Positions 1 through 6,628 of a stretch of 33,327 bases of DNA are shown piece by piece (the first letter of the stretch is position 1; every line of letters starts with the position of its first letter). Source of the DNA: Candidatus Zambryskiibacteriota bacterium. GTDB taxonomy: Bacteria > Patescibacteriota > Minisyncoccia > Phycocordibacterales > WO2-35-19. Made by a program: the position numbers and the translations under genes. The notes beneath the pieces were generated by a model that ran no database searches, was not told where the DNA came from, and was given only the letters and a program-made list of their open reading frames with translations. Location: positions 1 through 33,327 of the forward strand of contig QILQ01000006.1 of the NCBI GenBank assembly GCA_003233455.1, read 5' to 3'.

Positions 1-13
1 ATTACCAAAGATA

Positions 14-38
14 AAGGATGAATATGTCCTTCTTTTTT
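14..38 (+). terminator. Possible intrinsic terminator of an upstream gene
   Basis: A short stem (AAGGA at 14-18 pairing with TCCTT at 27-31) is followed by six T. It would end a plus-strand gene lying before the window. The stem has only five pairs, so this is weak. Confidence 0.3.
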
Positions 39-75
39 ATCCATTTTTTTCATATAGCCATTATATAGAATAATA

Positions 76-84
76 TGTTATTAT
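76..84 (+). promoter_or_regulatory. Extended -10 promoter, leaderless start of the glycosyltransferase
   Basis: TGTTATTAT gives an extended -10 (TGn plus TATTAT at 79-84). Six nt separate it from the ATG at 91, so transcription would start at or next to the start codon. The same spacing recurs at several genes in this window. Confidence 0.45.
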
Positions 85-90
85 CCAAGT

Positions 91-1326
91 ATGCATTTGG
101 TATCAGAAATTATCACTTACTCTTTTCTTTTTATCGCTTTATATCTTGAAGTATTTTTTTTAATCGCCTATTTTGAATTTAGAGAAAAAGAGAGTAAAAT
201 TTTAAAACCAAAAACCTTAAAAAAGTGGCCGAGTGTTTCTATCATAGTGCCTGTTTGGAATGAGGAAAAAACAATACTCAAAACTATTTTTTCACTTTTA
301 AAACTTAATTATCCCAAAAACAAACTCTTAATTTTTATAGTAGATGATGGTAGCACTGACAAAACATGGAATATTATTCAAAGATTTGCACGCCACAAAC
401 AAGTAAAACTTTTAAGAAAACAAAATGGAGGTAAACATACTGCTGTCAATTACGCTCTGAATTTGGTAACTTCTGATTTAATCGGTTGTCTTGACGCTGA
501 TTCCTTTGTTCATTCGGAAGCTTTAAAAAGGATTGCTATTCAGTTTGAAGATGTTGAAATTATGGCGGTTACTCCTTCCATAAAAGTGTTTGAACCGAAA
601 GGTTTATTAGCTCTCATTCAAAAAGCTGAATATATGTTTGGTATTTTTCTTAGGAAAGTTTTTCATTCTTTAGACGCTATTTATATTGCTCCCGGTCCAT
701 TTTCTATTTTTAGAAAATCTGTTTTTGAAAAAATAGGCGATTATAGACATGCGCATAATACCGAAGATATGGAAATGGCTATGCGAATGCAAAAAAATAA
801 TATGAAAATTGGCAATGTCCATAACGCTTTTGTCTATACTGTCGCTCCGACCAGTTTTAGTTCTCTTTATAGACAGCGTTTGCGTTGGGTTTACGGTTTT
901 ATTAAAAATGCCATTGATTACAGAGAAATATTTTTTAAACCTCAATATGGCAATCTAGGGATTATTGTATTGCCGGCGGCCGGTTTTTCGGTCATCTCCA
1001 CTCTATATTTTTTGGCAGCTATGATTTCAAATTGGCTTAATCTTTTAATTCTTAAAATAAAAGAAATTTCCACGGTCGGTTTTTCTTTTCAGGGTTTTAA
1101 TCTAGATTTCTTTTATATAAATACCGATATAATTGTTTTTGTGTCTTTATTTGCAATTTTAGGAACACTTTTTATTATAATAAGCTCGCGTAAACTGGCG
1201 GAAGAAAAAAACAAATTTGGATTGGATAGTATATTTTTTCTCATTTTTTATACTGTACTTACTTCTATTTGGATGACTAAAGCGGTTTATAATGTAGTTT
1301 TTTCTAAAGGCACTAAATGGCGTTAA
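91..1326 (+). CDS. Membrane family 2 glycosyltransferase (processive type)
   Basis: A GT-A fold family 2 glycosyltransferase that transfers a sugar from a nucleotide-sugar donor to a polysaccharide or lipid acceptor at the inner face of the membrane. The family signatures are visible: DDG at residues 85-87, the DxD-like LDAD at 134-137, TED at 224-226 (catalytic-base region) and QRLRW at 262-266, the QxxRW motif of processive enzymes such as cellulose, hyaluronan and poly-GlcNAc synthases. One membrane segment lies at about residues 5-29, and three more follow the catalytic domain (about 290-320, 345-368 and 380-403). The 411-aa length suits the BcsA/NodC/PgaC-like class. Substrate cannot be told from sequence. 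No partner synthase subunit (PgaB/D or BcsB-like) is beside it; the next gene is a thioredoxin-like protein. The start follows an extended -10 at 6 nt, which suggests a leaderless mRNA. Confidence 0.9.
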   Translation: MHLVSEIITYSFLFIALYLEVFFLIAYFEFREKESKILKPKTLKKWPSVSIIVPVWNEEKTILKTIFSLLKLNYPKNKLLIFIVDDGSTDKTWNIIQRFARHKQVKLLRKQNGGKHTAVNYALNLVTSDLIGCLDADSFVHSEALKRIAIQFEDVEIMAVTPSIKVFEPKGLLALIQKAEYMFGIFLRKVFHSLDAIYIAPGPFSIFRKSVFEKIGDYRHAHNTEDMEMAMRMQKNNMKIGNVHNAFVYTVAPTSFSSLYRQRLRWVYGFIKNAIDYREIFFKPQYGNLGIIVLPAAGFSVISTLYFLAAMISNWLNLLILKIKEISTVGFSFQGFNLDFFYINTDIIVFVSLFAILGTLFIIISSRKLAEEKNKFGLDSIFFLIFYTVLTSIWMTKAVYNVVFSKGTKWR

Positions 1327-1349
1327 TCATTACACCACATTTTAAAAAA

Positions 1350-1390
1350 TACAAAGATGCCCATTGTGCTTTAATAATTTGTGGTATAAT
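1350..1390 (+). repeat. Promoter-bearing dispersed repeat, copy 1
   Basis: A 41-nt element that starts with TACAAAGATGCCCATTGT and ends with ATTTGTGGTATAAT. A second copy lies inverted at 23957-23997; the two differ mainly in the nine bases between those blocks. The right end is an extended -10 (TGGTATAAT at 1382-1390), so the repeat carries a promoter that here points to the thioredoxin-like gene 42 nt downstream. Confidence 0.6.
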
Positions 1391-1432
1391 AGTGTGTTGC
1401 TATTAATTTCTTTATGATTTATAGTTTATTTA

Positions 1433-2173
1433 ATGGAATGGAAAAAATATTTATATACTTTTTTGATTACAGCTATTATATTTGTAACGGCTATTTTTGC
1501 CAGTAATTATTTTGGGCAAAAAAAGATAAATGAAATCAAAGATATAGAAAGCCAAATTGCGGTGGATATTATTGCTTCTGAAACTCAATTTTCCCTTCTT
1601 TCCGAGCTTCCTTGTCATCAAATAAAAAGCGGTTATCTCTCAAAAGAGCTAGCTACTTTAGGCGATAAACTTTCTTATATGGAAGAAAATAGAGGCTCTG
1701 ACAATAAAGAAGTTTTAAATTTAAAAAAATATTATTCTCTTCTTCAAATTAAAGATTTTATTTTAATGCAAAAGATTAAAGAAAAATGCTTCAACAGTTT
1801 ATCGGTTAAAACAAATAATAATATTAAAAAGAATGGACTCTCTATAGTATATTTTTATTCTAATTTAGAAAATGATTGTCCTGATTGTCAAAAAGAAGGT
1901 TTTGTTCTTACTCGATTGAGAGAAGAATATCCAAACTTAAGAGTTTACGCTTTTGATTACAATCTTGATCTCTCAGTTTTGCAAACTTTAATAAATATTT
2001 ATAAAATAAAAAATAAACAGCCAACGCTTCTTATAAATGGAAAAGTTTATTATGGTTTTAAATCTATTGATGATATAAAAAATATCCTGCCAGCTCTCAA
2101 AGAGATTGATAAACAAAAAGCTCTTAAAGAAACTCTCAAATCTAAAAAAGCCACTTCTACTACTGAGAAGTAA
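1433..2173 (+). CDS. Membrane-anchored thioredoxin-like protein (CPDC)
   Basis: A 246-aa protein with an N-terminal signal anchor (about residues 7-25), a mainly helical, charged middle region and a C-terminal thioredoxin-like fold. The redox motif is CPDC at residues 149-152, preceded by a hydrophobic strand (IVYFYS), and a cis-proline is visible at KQPTLL (P197). The segment from 137 to 220 therefore looks like a complete thioredoxin core facing the outside of the membrane, where it could reduce or oxidise secreted cysteines. Another Cys (C61) sits in the linker. The gene is single, with the promoter-bearing repeat upstream. A thioredoxin-reductase-like gene is in the window at 27351 but far away, so a functional link is speculation. 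The family (thioredoxin-like versus DsbA/TlpA-like) cannot be fixed more closely. Confidence 0.7.
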   Translation: MEWKKYLYTFLITAIIFVTAIFASNYFGQKKINEIKDIESQIAVDIIASETQFSLLSELPCHQIKSGYLSKELATLGDKLSYMEENRGSDNKEVLNLKKYYSLLQIKDFILMQKIKEKCFNSLSVKTNNNIKKNGLSIVYFYSNLENDCPDCQKEGFVLTRLREEYPNLRVYAFDYNLDLSVLQTLINIYKIKNKQPTLLINGKVYYGFKSIDDIKNILPALKEIDKQKALKETLKSKKATSTTEK

Positions 2174-2235
2174 ATTAGTTTTTACATATCAAAATTACGC
2201 AATTCACCTGTTTTGAAAGACTTATGAGTATAAAA

Positions 2236-2676
2236 TTATCTCCTATTTTGGGCAGTTTCTAAATGATTTTCAGTTATTGCAACAATGTAAAGAGTTCTTT
2301 CTGGCTCTATATCAAAATAAAATATTCGAGCATTTTGTTGTAATTTTAATTCTTTGAGTTCAATATCTGAACCTAAACCGTTGAAAAATCTTTTATAAAC
2401 ACCTCTACAAAAAACAGGTATACGATCTATGTGATTCCTTTGAAAATCTGCTTGGGAATGTATTTTTGTTCCAATAGTTTTTAAAATTTTGATGGTTTTT
2501 TTAGCCTTATTGTTATTCAATAACGAAATCTCACAAAGTTTTTCATTATATTTTGAAAAAGATATTAAATATGGCTGAGCTTCAGGAGACTCAGTATTTT
2601 GAGGTAATTCGGCAACAGTTTTTGGTATATTACCCTTATTTGAAACTTGAGTTACATTATCTGGGATATCAGACAT
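2236..2676 (-). CDS. Uncharacterised protein, putative toxin partner of the Panacea-domain gene
   Basis: A 146-aa soluble protein that I do not recognise as a named family. The first 35 residues are polar and probably disordered. The C-terminal part (NARIFYF at 116-122, then TLYIVAITENHLET) reads like the closing beta strands of RelE/ParE/HigB-type mRNA-interferase folds, but this is only a resemblance. It begins 3 nt after the stop of the DUF4065/Panacea gene on the same strand, so the two are co-transcribed and probably coupled. In characterised PanAT systems the Panacea protein is the antitoxin and the neighbouring variable gene is the toxin; the assignment here rests on that order. No membrane segment or signal peptide is seen. 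Confidence 0.5.
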   Translation of the reverse strand: MSDIPDNVTQVSNKGNIPKTVAELPQNTESPEAQPYLISFSKYNEKLCEISLLNNNKAKKTIKILKTIGTKIHSQADFQRNHIDRIPVFCRGVYKRFFNGLGSDIELKELKLQQNARIFYFDIEPERTLYIVAITENHLETAQNRR

Positions 2677-2679
2677 AAT

Positions 2680-3165
2680 TCAATTTTTAGCCGCTTTAAG
2701 TTTTTGAGAATAAAAACTTTTCATAGTTTTAAGAGATATTTCATTTTCAGAATTTTCAGAATTTTGTAAACCTTCTCGAGCTTCATTCCAAGGTATTTCA
2801 GAGTGTGTAAGCATTTCGAGATAATCAGCATCAAAGCCTCCGTATACAGACCAAACACTATCTAATAATTTTTTATTTTCAGAAGATAAAGATTTAAGTA
2901 AAGTATTATCAACCCTTTTTTGTATTGGGTTAAATCCAAACTTTCTATATTTTATATACAAACTCTTTATTGCTGGTCCATGAACCCACGCTTCAATTTT
3001 TTCATTAAAAAGCTTTTTATTTTTTAACACCAAAGACCATGCTTGTGTATAATAAACAAGTTTCTGAAGTTTTTTGTTAGTTATCGGCTTTTTATCTTTA
3101 TTTGCTTTGTCTATAAAATACTCGGCAACAGATAAAGCGGTTACTTTTTTAATAGTTGAACTCAT
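2680..3165 (-). CDS. Panacea-domain (DUF4065, SocA/GepA-like) protein, putative antitoxin
   Basis: A 161-aa protein with the hallmark of the SocA-like DUF4065/Panacea family: KLQKLVYYTQAW at residues 32-43 followed by EAWVHGP at 58-64 and a run typed YIKYRKFGF. Panacea proteins act as general antitoxins that neutralise quite different toxins encoded next to them; SocA of Caulobacter works as a proteolytic adaptor for its toxin SocB. The length matches a stand-alone domain without an extra DNA-binding part. It is the first gene of a two-gene unit, with the putative toxin 3 nt downstream. An extended -10 (TGATATAAT on the minus strand) ends 6 nt before the ATG, so the mRNA is predicted to be leaderless. 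The family call is firm; the antitoxin role is inferred from family and gene order. Confidence 0.8.
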   Translation of the reverse strand: MSSTIKKVTALSVAEYFIDKANKDKKPITNKKLQKLVYYTQAWSLVLKNKKLFNEKIEAWVHGPAIKSLYIKYRKFGFNPIQKRVDNTLLKSLSSENKKLLDSVWSVYGGFDADYLEMLTHSEIPWNEAREGLQNSENSENEISLKTMKSFYSQKLKAAKN

Positions 3166-3171
3166 ATTTAC

Positions 3172-3180
3172 ATTATATCA
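3172..3180 (-). promoter_or_regulatory. Extended -10 promoter of the Panacea cassette
   Basis: TGATATAAT on the minus strand, six nt before the start codon at 3165. No good -35 is seen, as expected for an extended -10 promoter. It predicts a leaderless mRNA. Confidence 0.55.
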
Positions 3181-3233
3181 ATTTGTGTTTCTACAAGTGA
3201 TACATAAAGTGTATAACTTTAGGGCTGAGTTTG

Positions 3234-3306
3234 AGCCACCTGTCAGATTTGAACTGACGACATCCACTTTACAAAAGTGGCGCTCTACCAACTGAGCTAA
3301 GGTGGC
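3234..3306 (-). tRNA. tRNA-Thr (anticodon UGU)
   Basis: Read on the minus strand, the sequence folds as a full cloverleaf: acceptor GCCACCT with AGGTGGC, D-arm GCTC/GAGC with the AGTTGGTA loop, anticodon stem CCACT/AGTGG closing the loop TTTGTAA (anticodon TGT), and T-arm GTCAG/CTGAC closing TTCAAAT. The CCA end is not encoded (the 3' side reads T then CAA). It lies downstream of the rpmE-prfA-rpsB-tsf operon but has its own -10 (TATAAT at 3329-3334, minus strand), so independent transcription is likely. Confidence 0.95.
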
Positions 3307-3328
3307 TTATGTATTTATATGCCCGACT

Positions 3329-3334
3329 ATTATA
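3329..3334 (-). promoter_or_regulatory. -10 element upstream of tRNA-Thr
   Basis: TATAAT on the minus strand, about 22 nt before the tRNA 5' end. No convincing -35 at standard spacing. It overlaps the gap between the tRNA and the small membrane-protein gene. Confidence 0.4.
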
Positions 3335-3348
3335 TTACAAATTTTTTA

Positions 3349-3738
3349 TCAATCTTCTATCTTTCCTTTTGGACTAGTATTTTTTTGTTCAGTTATTTTT
3401 TTTAAATAAAATGACACCGAACCTTTGTTGATAATATTTTTATGACCCATAATAACATTTTGTCTCGCTTTGTATTCCTTCATTATTTTTTGTTCCACTT
3501 TATCCAGTAAATTTTTGCAAATAATTTTTGCCTGAATAAGAATGATATAATAAATACTTTGAATAAGTTGCAGACTCTTGGATTTAAAGTAAAAAACAAG
3601 TCTATTTGACTTAGAATCAAATTTTCTTATAAGTCTTAATAAAATATTTTCTCGGTGATGTTTCAACTCAATAATTTTTATAAATATCATAGTTGACCCG
3701 ATAAAAAGCGACGAAACGAATATCACTATAGTTATCAT
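3349..3738 (-). CDS. Small single-pass membrane protein, function unknown
   Basis: A 129-aa protein with one N-terminal membrane segment (about residues 2-22) followed by a long basic, helical region with many Lys, Arg and Ile. I recognise no family. It starts 5 nt after the tsf stop, so it is the last gene of the rpmE-prfA-rpsB-tsf operon, and it is followed by tRNA-Thr. A small membrane protein next to tsf/rpsB could be lineage-specific; no role in translation is shown by the sequence. Moderate confidence that it is a real gene because of its tight spacing and full-length membrane segment. Confidence 0.6.
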   Translation of the reverse strand: MITIVIFVSSLFIGSTMIFIKIIELKHHRENILLRLIRKFDSKSNRLVFYFKSKSLQLIQSIYYIILIQAKIICKNLLDKVEQKIMKEYKARQNVIMGHKNIINKGSVSFYLKKITEQKNTSPKGKIED

Positions 3739-3743
3739 ATTTT

Positions 3744-4328
3744 TTAGTTAATTGAAAATCTAACAAATTTGCTGATTTTTATTCTTTCTCCAAATTTTTG
3801 ATTGGCTTGTTCCACTAAATTACGGATAGTTAATTCCGGATTTTTAATGAAAGTTTGTTCTAGCAATACTTTTTCTTTAAAATAAGAAGAAAGCTTGCCT
3901 TCTAATATTTTATCACGAATTTCTTTTGGTTTCTTTAAGTCTATATCTTTTTTAAAAAGTTCTTCAGCTTTATTTTTCTCTTCTTTTTTAACATCTTCTA
4001 TTTTTAGATATGTCGGAGCCAAAGCGGTTATATGCATAGCAATATCTCTAGCCAAAGTTTGAAAATCTTTATTATGAGCCACAAAGTCGGTTTCGCATAA
4101 AAGTTCTATCATTGTCCCAACGGAATCGTTTGAATGAATATATGAAGTAACAATACCGGAACCCAAAGTTCTGGTTGATTTTTTATCTGTTGATTGCTTG
4201 CTTATCTTGCGTAATATTATTTTAGCTTTCTCAAAATCTCCATCGGCTTCTTCTAAGGCTTTTTTGCATTGCATAACAGATACTCCGGTGGCATCACGCA
4301 ATTCTTTTATTTGATTAGTAGTTATCAT
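3744..4328 (-). CDS. tsf: Translation elongation factor Ts, short form
   Basis: EF-Ts, the guanine nucleotide exchange factor that recycles EF-Tu-GDP. The N-terminal UBA-like domain is clear (LRDATGVSVMQCKKALEEADGD, with the TGV motif at residues 14-16), and the core has the EF-Tu-contacting TDFV at 80-83 in the context CETDFVAHN. At 194 aa it is much shorter than the roughly 280 aa of E. coli EF-Ts: the core domain is reduced to one half-domain, as in short EF-Ts proteins from other bacteria. It starts 2 nt after rpsB, the classic rpsB-tsf pairing. Confidence 0.95.
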   Translation of the reverse strand: MITTNQIKELRDATGVSVMQCKKALEEADGDFEKAKIILRKISKQSTDKKSTRTLGSGIVTSYIHSNDSVGTMIELLCETDFVAHNKDFQTLARDIAMHITALAPTYLKIEDVKKEEKNKAEELFKKDIDLKKPKEIRDKILEGKLSSYFKEKVLLEQTFIKNPELTIRNLVEQANQKFGERIKISKFVRFSIN

Positions 4329-4330
4329 AA

Positions 4331-5017
4331 TTATTTTTTAAAAGCCTCGCTTATTTTTTCTACAAAAAATTGAATACTGGCAATATTGGAATCATTGGCG
4401 ACAATAGGATAATCAATATTTGATATGTTATTATCCGAACCGCATAAAGCGACAACCGGTATATTCAAACTCCGAGCTTCTCTTAAAGCTGTTTCTTCAA
4501 ATCTGGGGTCAATAATAAAGAGAGCTTTGGGTAGAGTAATCATATCTTTTATGCCACCAAACATTTTTTGCAATTTTTCTATTTTTCTATCTATTAACAA
4601 TCTTTCTTTTTTGGTGTATTTAGTTAACTCTCCTTTTTCTTTTTGAGATAATAAATTAAGCATCATATCCACTCTTTTTCTGATTTCTCCAAAGTTTGTA
4701 AGTGTTCCTCCAATCCAACGACTAGCCACATAAGGAGTTTCCACTTTCTCGGCTACTTCTTTTATTATTTTTTGAGCTTCATTCTTACCACCCACAAAAA
4801 GTATTACGGATTTATTAGCTACCAAAGAAGAAACAAATTCAAAAGCTTTATTTAAAGAATTTTCAGTTTTTTCCAAATCAAAAATATCAATTCTGTTTTT
4901 GGATCCAAATACATACGGAGTGACGCTTGGATGCCTTCTGGATTTGCCAAAACCAAAATGAGCCCCTATTTCAAAGAGTTCATCTAAATTTTGAGTTGTT
5001 TTTGTTTTTTCTGCCAT
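4331..5017 (-). CDS. rpsB: 30S ribosomal protein uS2
   Basis: Small-subunit protein S2, which sits on the back of the 30S head-body junction. The N-terminal signature (GAHFGFGKSRRHPSV, then DIFDLEKT) and the later SRWIGGTLTNF and PVVALCGSD segments are standard S2 blocks. I place the start at the ATG at 5017 (MAEKTKTTQ), giving 228 aa; a longer reading from 5068 would overlap prfA and adds no conserved residues. It lies 16 nt after prfA and 2 nt before tsf. In many bacteria S2 represses its own operon through the 5' leader, but here rpsB is internal to an rpmE-led operon. Confidence 0.95.
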   Translation of the reverse strand: MAEKTKTTQNLDELFEIGAHFGFGKSRRHPSVTPYVFGSKNRIDIFDLEKTENSLNKAFEFVSSLVANKSVILFVGGKNEAQKIIKEVAEKVETPYVASRWIGGTLTNFGEIRKRVDMMLNLLSQKEKGELTKYTKKERLLIDRKIEKLQKMFGGIKDMITLPKALFIIDPRFEETALREARSLNIPVVALCGSDNNISNIDYPIVANDSNIASIQFFVEKISEAFKK

Positions 5018-5033
5018 ACAGTCTAAAATCTTA

Positions 5034-5984
5034 TCAAACTTGTTGGAAAGCGTCAATAATGTTATCAATTTGACCTTTCATTATATTTTCTATGCCATGC
5101 CAATTTTTATTTAATCTATGATCAGTCACTCTATCCTGAAGAATATTATATGTTCTTATTTTCTCCGACCTATCCACTATCCCCACTTGTTCTTTGCGAT
5201 TAGCGGCATATTTTTTATCTTCTTCTTTTTTCTGCAACTCTTCAAGTTTGGCTGAAAGTATTATCAGAGCTTTTTCTTTATTAGCACTTTGGCTTCTTTC
5301 GGCGGTGGAACGCACTACTAAACCAGTAGGTTTATGAGTAAGGCGGACGGCAGTCTCAACTTTATTAACATTTTGACCTCCCTTGCCTCCAGAACGCGAA
5401 AATTCAACTTCCAAATCAGCCGGATTAATTTCAAATTCCATTTTTTTACGAATTGGTAATATGGCCACTGAAGCGGTGGAAGTATGCACTCGTCCCATTT
5501 TTTCAGTTTTAGGCACTCTCTGTATCCGATGTATACCGGTTTCGTATCGTAAATCTCTGTAAACATCTTTGCCACGGATTTCAAAAGAAGCTTCTTTATA
5601 ACCACCGAGAGGTGATTGAGATTCATCTAAAATAGCCACAGACCAACCGCGAATATCAGCGTATCTGCGATACATATTAGCGAGTTCTTCGGCGAAGAGA
5701 GCCGCTTCTTCGCCACCAACTCCGGCTCTGACTTCAAGTGCTATTTCATTGGGAAATTCTTCTTCTTTTTTTCGTTGTTTTTCCTCTTCTTCTAATATTT
5801 CATCCATTTGATATATAAGTGCTTTTTTTTGGATTTCAATATTTTTCAAATCATTTTCAGCCAATTCTTTCATCCCTTCTTCTTTTTGAAGTTCTAAAAT
5901 ATCTTCTTCTTCTTTGAGAAGTCTTTCTAGATTTTCCGCCAAATATTGAGTTTTGACATTTTTTTTGTATTTTTCTAGATCCAT
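5034..5984 (-). CDS. prfA: Peptide chain release factor 1, N-terminally shortened
   Basis: Release factor 1, which reads UAA and UAG and triggers peptidyl-tRNA hydrolysis. The catalytic GGQ is at residues 202-204 ([11 protein letters not shown]), and the stop-codon-reading PxT motif is PKT at 158-160, followed by EKMGRVHTS. That motif identifies RF1, not RF2 (SPF). The length of 316 aa is about 40 short of the usual 360, with the loss in the N-terminal helical domain 1 that contacts the L7/L12 base and the PrmC methylase. The gene ends in TGA, so UGA is a stop codon here and an RF2 should exist elsewhere in the genome. It is between rpmE (11 nt) and rpsB (16 nt). Confidence 0.95.
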   Translation of the reverse strand: MDLEKYKKNVKTQYLAENLERLLKEEEDILELQKEEGMKELAENDLKNIEIQKKALIYQMDEILEEEEKQRKKEEEFPNEIALEVRAGVGGEEAALFAEELANMYRRYADIRGWSVAILDESQSPLGGYKEASFEIRGKDVYRDLRYETGIHRIQRVPKTEKMGRVHTSTASVAILPIRKKMEFEINPADLEVEFSRSGGKGGQNVNKVETAVRLTHKPTGLVVRSTAERSQSANKEKALIILSAKLEELQKKEEDKKYAANRKEQVGIVDRSEKIRTYNILQDRVTDHRLNKNWHGIENIMKGQIDNIIDAFQQV

Positions 5985-5995
5985 TAAGAGGTTAC

Positions 5996-6220
5996 TTATT
6001 TCTTTGTTTTAGTTTTTTTTGCGGCTTCTCTACGGGCTTTAAATTTCTCTACTCTGCCGGCAGCATCAATCACTTTTTCATTACCGGTAAAAAATGGATG
6101 ACAAGCGCTGCAAATTTCCACCTTTATTTCTTTTTGAGTAGAACCAACACTAAACTTGTTACCACAAAGACAACTTACTTTAGCATCTGTATAATATTGG
6201 GGATGGATTTCTTTTTTCAT
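5996..6220 (-). CDS. rpmE: 50S ribosomal protein bL31, zinc-binding type
   Basis: Large-subunit protein bL31. The zinc ligands of the C+ type are all present: C17, C19, C37 and C40 (SCLCG and CSAC), followed by the conserved HPFFTG block. The 74-aa length is normal, with a lysine-rich tail. It is the first gene of rpmE-prfA-rpsB-tsf. A promoter (TTGTCT, 16 nt, TATATT) lies just downstream of the terminator of the candidate small RNA, which separates the two transcription units. Confidence 0.95.
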   Translation of the reverse strand: MKKEIHPQYYTDAKVSCLCGNKFSVGSTQKEIKVEICSACHPFFTGNEKVIDAAGRVEKFKARREAAKKTKTKK

Positions 6221-6241
6221 ATTATTATTTTTATCTTCATC

Positions 6242-6269
6242 AATATAACATATTTAAAAATTTAGACAA
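6242..6269 (-). promoter_or_regulatory. Promoter of the rpmE-prfA-rpsB-tsf operon
   Basis: On the minus strand TTGTCT (6264-6269) and TATATT (6242-6247) are 16 nt apart, about 22 nt upstream of the rpmE ATG. Confidence 0.5.
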
Positions 6270-6271
6270 AT

Positions 6272-6447
6272 GAAAAATCGGTCTGAGGTTCTTCCCCTAA
6301 GGGAGTCAGCGCTGCAGACCGATTTATTTTTTTCGGACCTCTCTATTTGAGGCCCTAGAGGTACCTACAGGCACCTCAAAACAAACAATGACTATTGTTC
6401 ATCCCCTGGCGACCTCGGTCGCCAAGGAAAATCAATATTCTTCATCT
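6272..6447 (-). ncRNA. Candidate structured small RNA, about 175 nt, unknown family
   Basis: A non-coding unit between a strong minus-strand promoter and an intrinsic terminator. Reading 5' to 3' on the minus strand, it folds as a chain of hairpins: CCTTGGCGAC/GTCGCCAGGG with a CGAG loop; AACAAT/ATTGTT with AGTC; GAGGTGCC/GGTACCTC with TGTA; GGGCCTC/GAGGTCC with a 7-nt loop; then an 11-bp stem AAATCGGTCTG/CAGACCGATTT followed by T. The G-U pairs in three stems suggest pairing rather than DNA palindromes. It does not fit 6S, SRP, tmRNA or RNase P RNA as far as I can see. It could also be the leader of rpmE, but rpmE has its own promoter after the terminator. Confidence 0.6.
6273..6325 (-). terminator. 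Intrinsic terminator of the candidate small RNA
   Basis: 11-bp perfect arms (6275-6285 and 6315-6325) with a small inner CCC/GGG hairpin, followed on the minus strand by TTTTT. Confidence 0.6.
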
Positions 6448-6453
6448 GATAAT

Positions 6454-6481
6454 AGTATATCATTTCCAAATATTTTGTCAA
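6454..6481 (-). promoter_or_regulatory. Promoter of the candidate small RNA
   Basis: On the minus strand a perfect -35 TTGACA (6476-6481) and TATACT (6454-6459) are 16 nt apart. This is the best -35 in the window and directs transcription into the hairpin chain. Confidence 0.65.
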
Positions 6482-6628
6482 GGAAAAATCAATTTAAATT
6501 GGGGATATTCTAAAATAGTCTTATTTTTAAACATATTTAAATGAGTGTTTTTTATTGACTTTTTTTTTTTATTTTGAATTTGTAACATTATTATAATGTA
6601 ACATTTTTTACTATAAAATTTTTTCTTT

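Noticed and set aside
670-945. Minus-strand ORF of 91 aa inside the glycosyltransferase gene
   Set aside because: Lies fully inside a well-supported gene and shows no domain; shadow frame.
5034-5984. Alternative genetic code with UGA as glycine, as in some CPR groups
   Set aside because: prfA and ybeY end in TGA at the expected place, so UGA works as a stop.
6272-6447. 6S RNA, SRP RNA or tmRNA
   Set aside because: No central bulge of 6S, no conserved SRP apical loop, no tRNA-like ends; the hairpin chain fits none of them.
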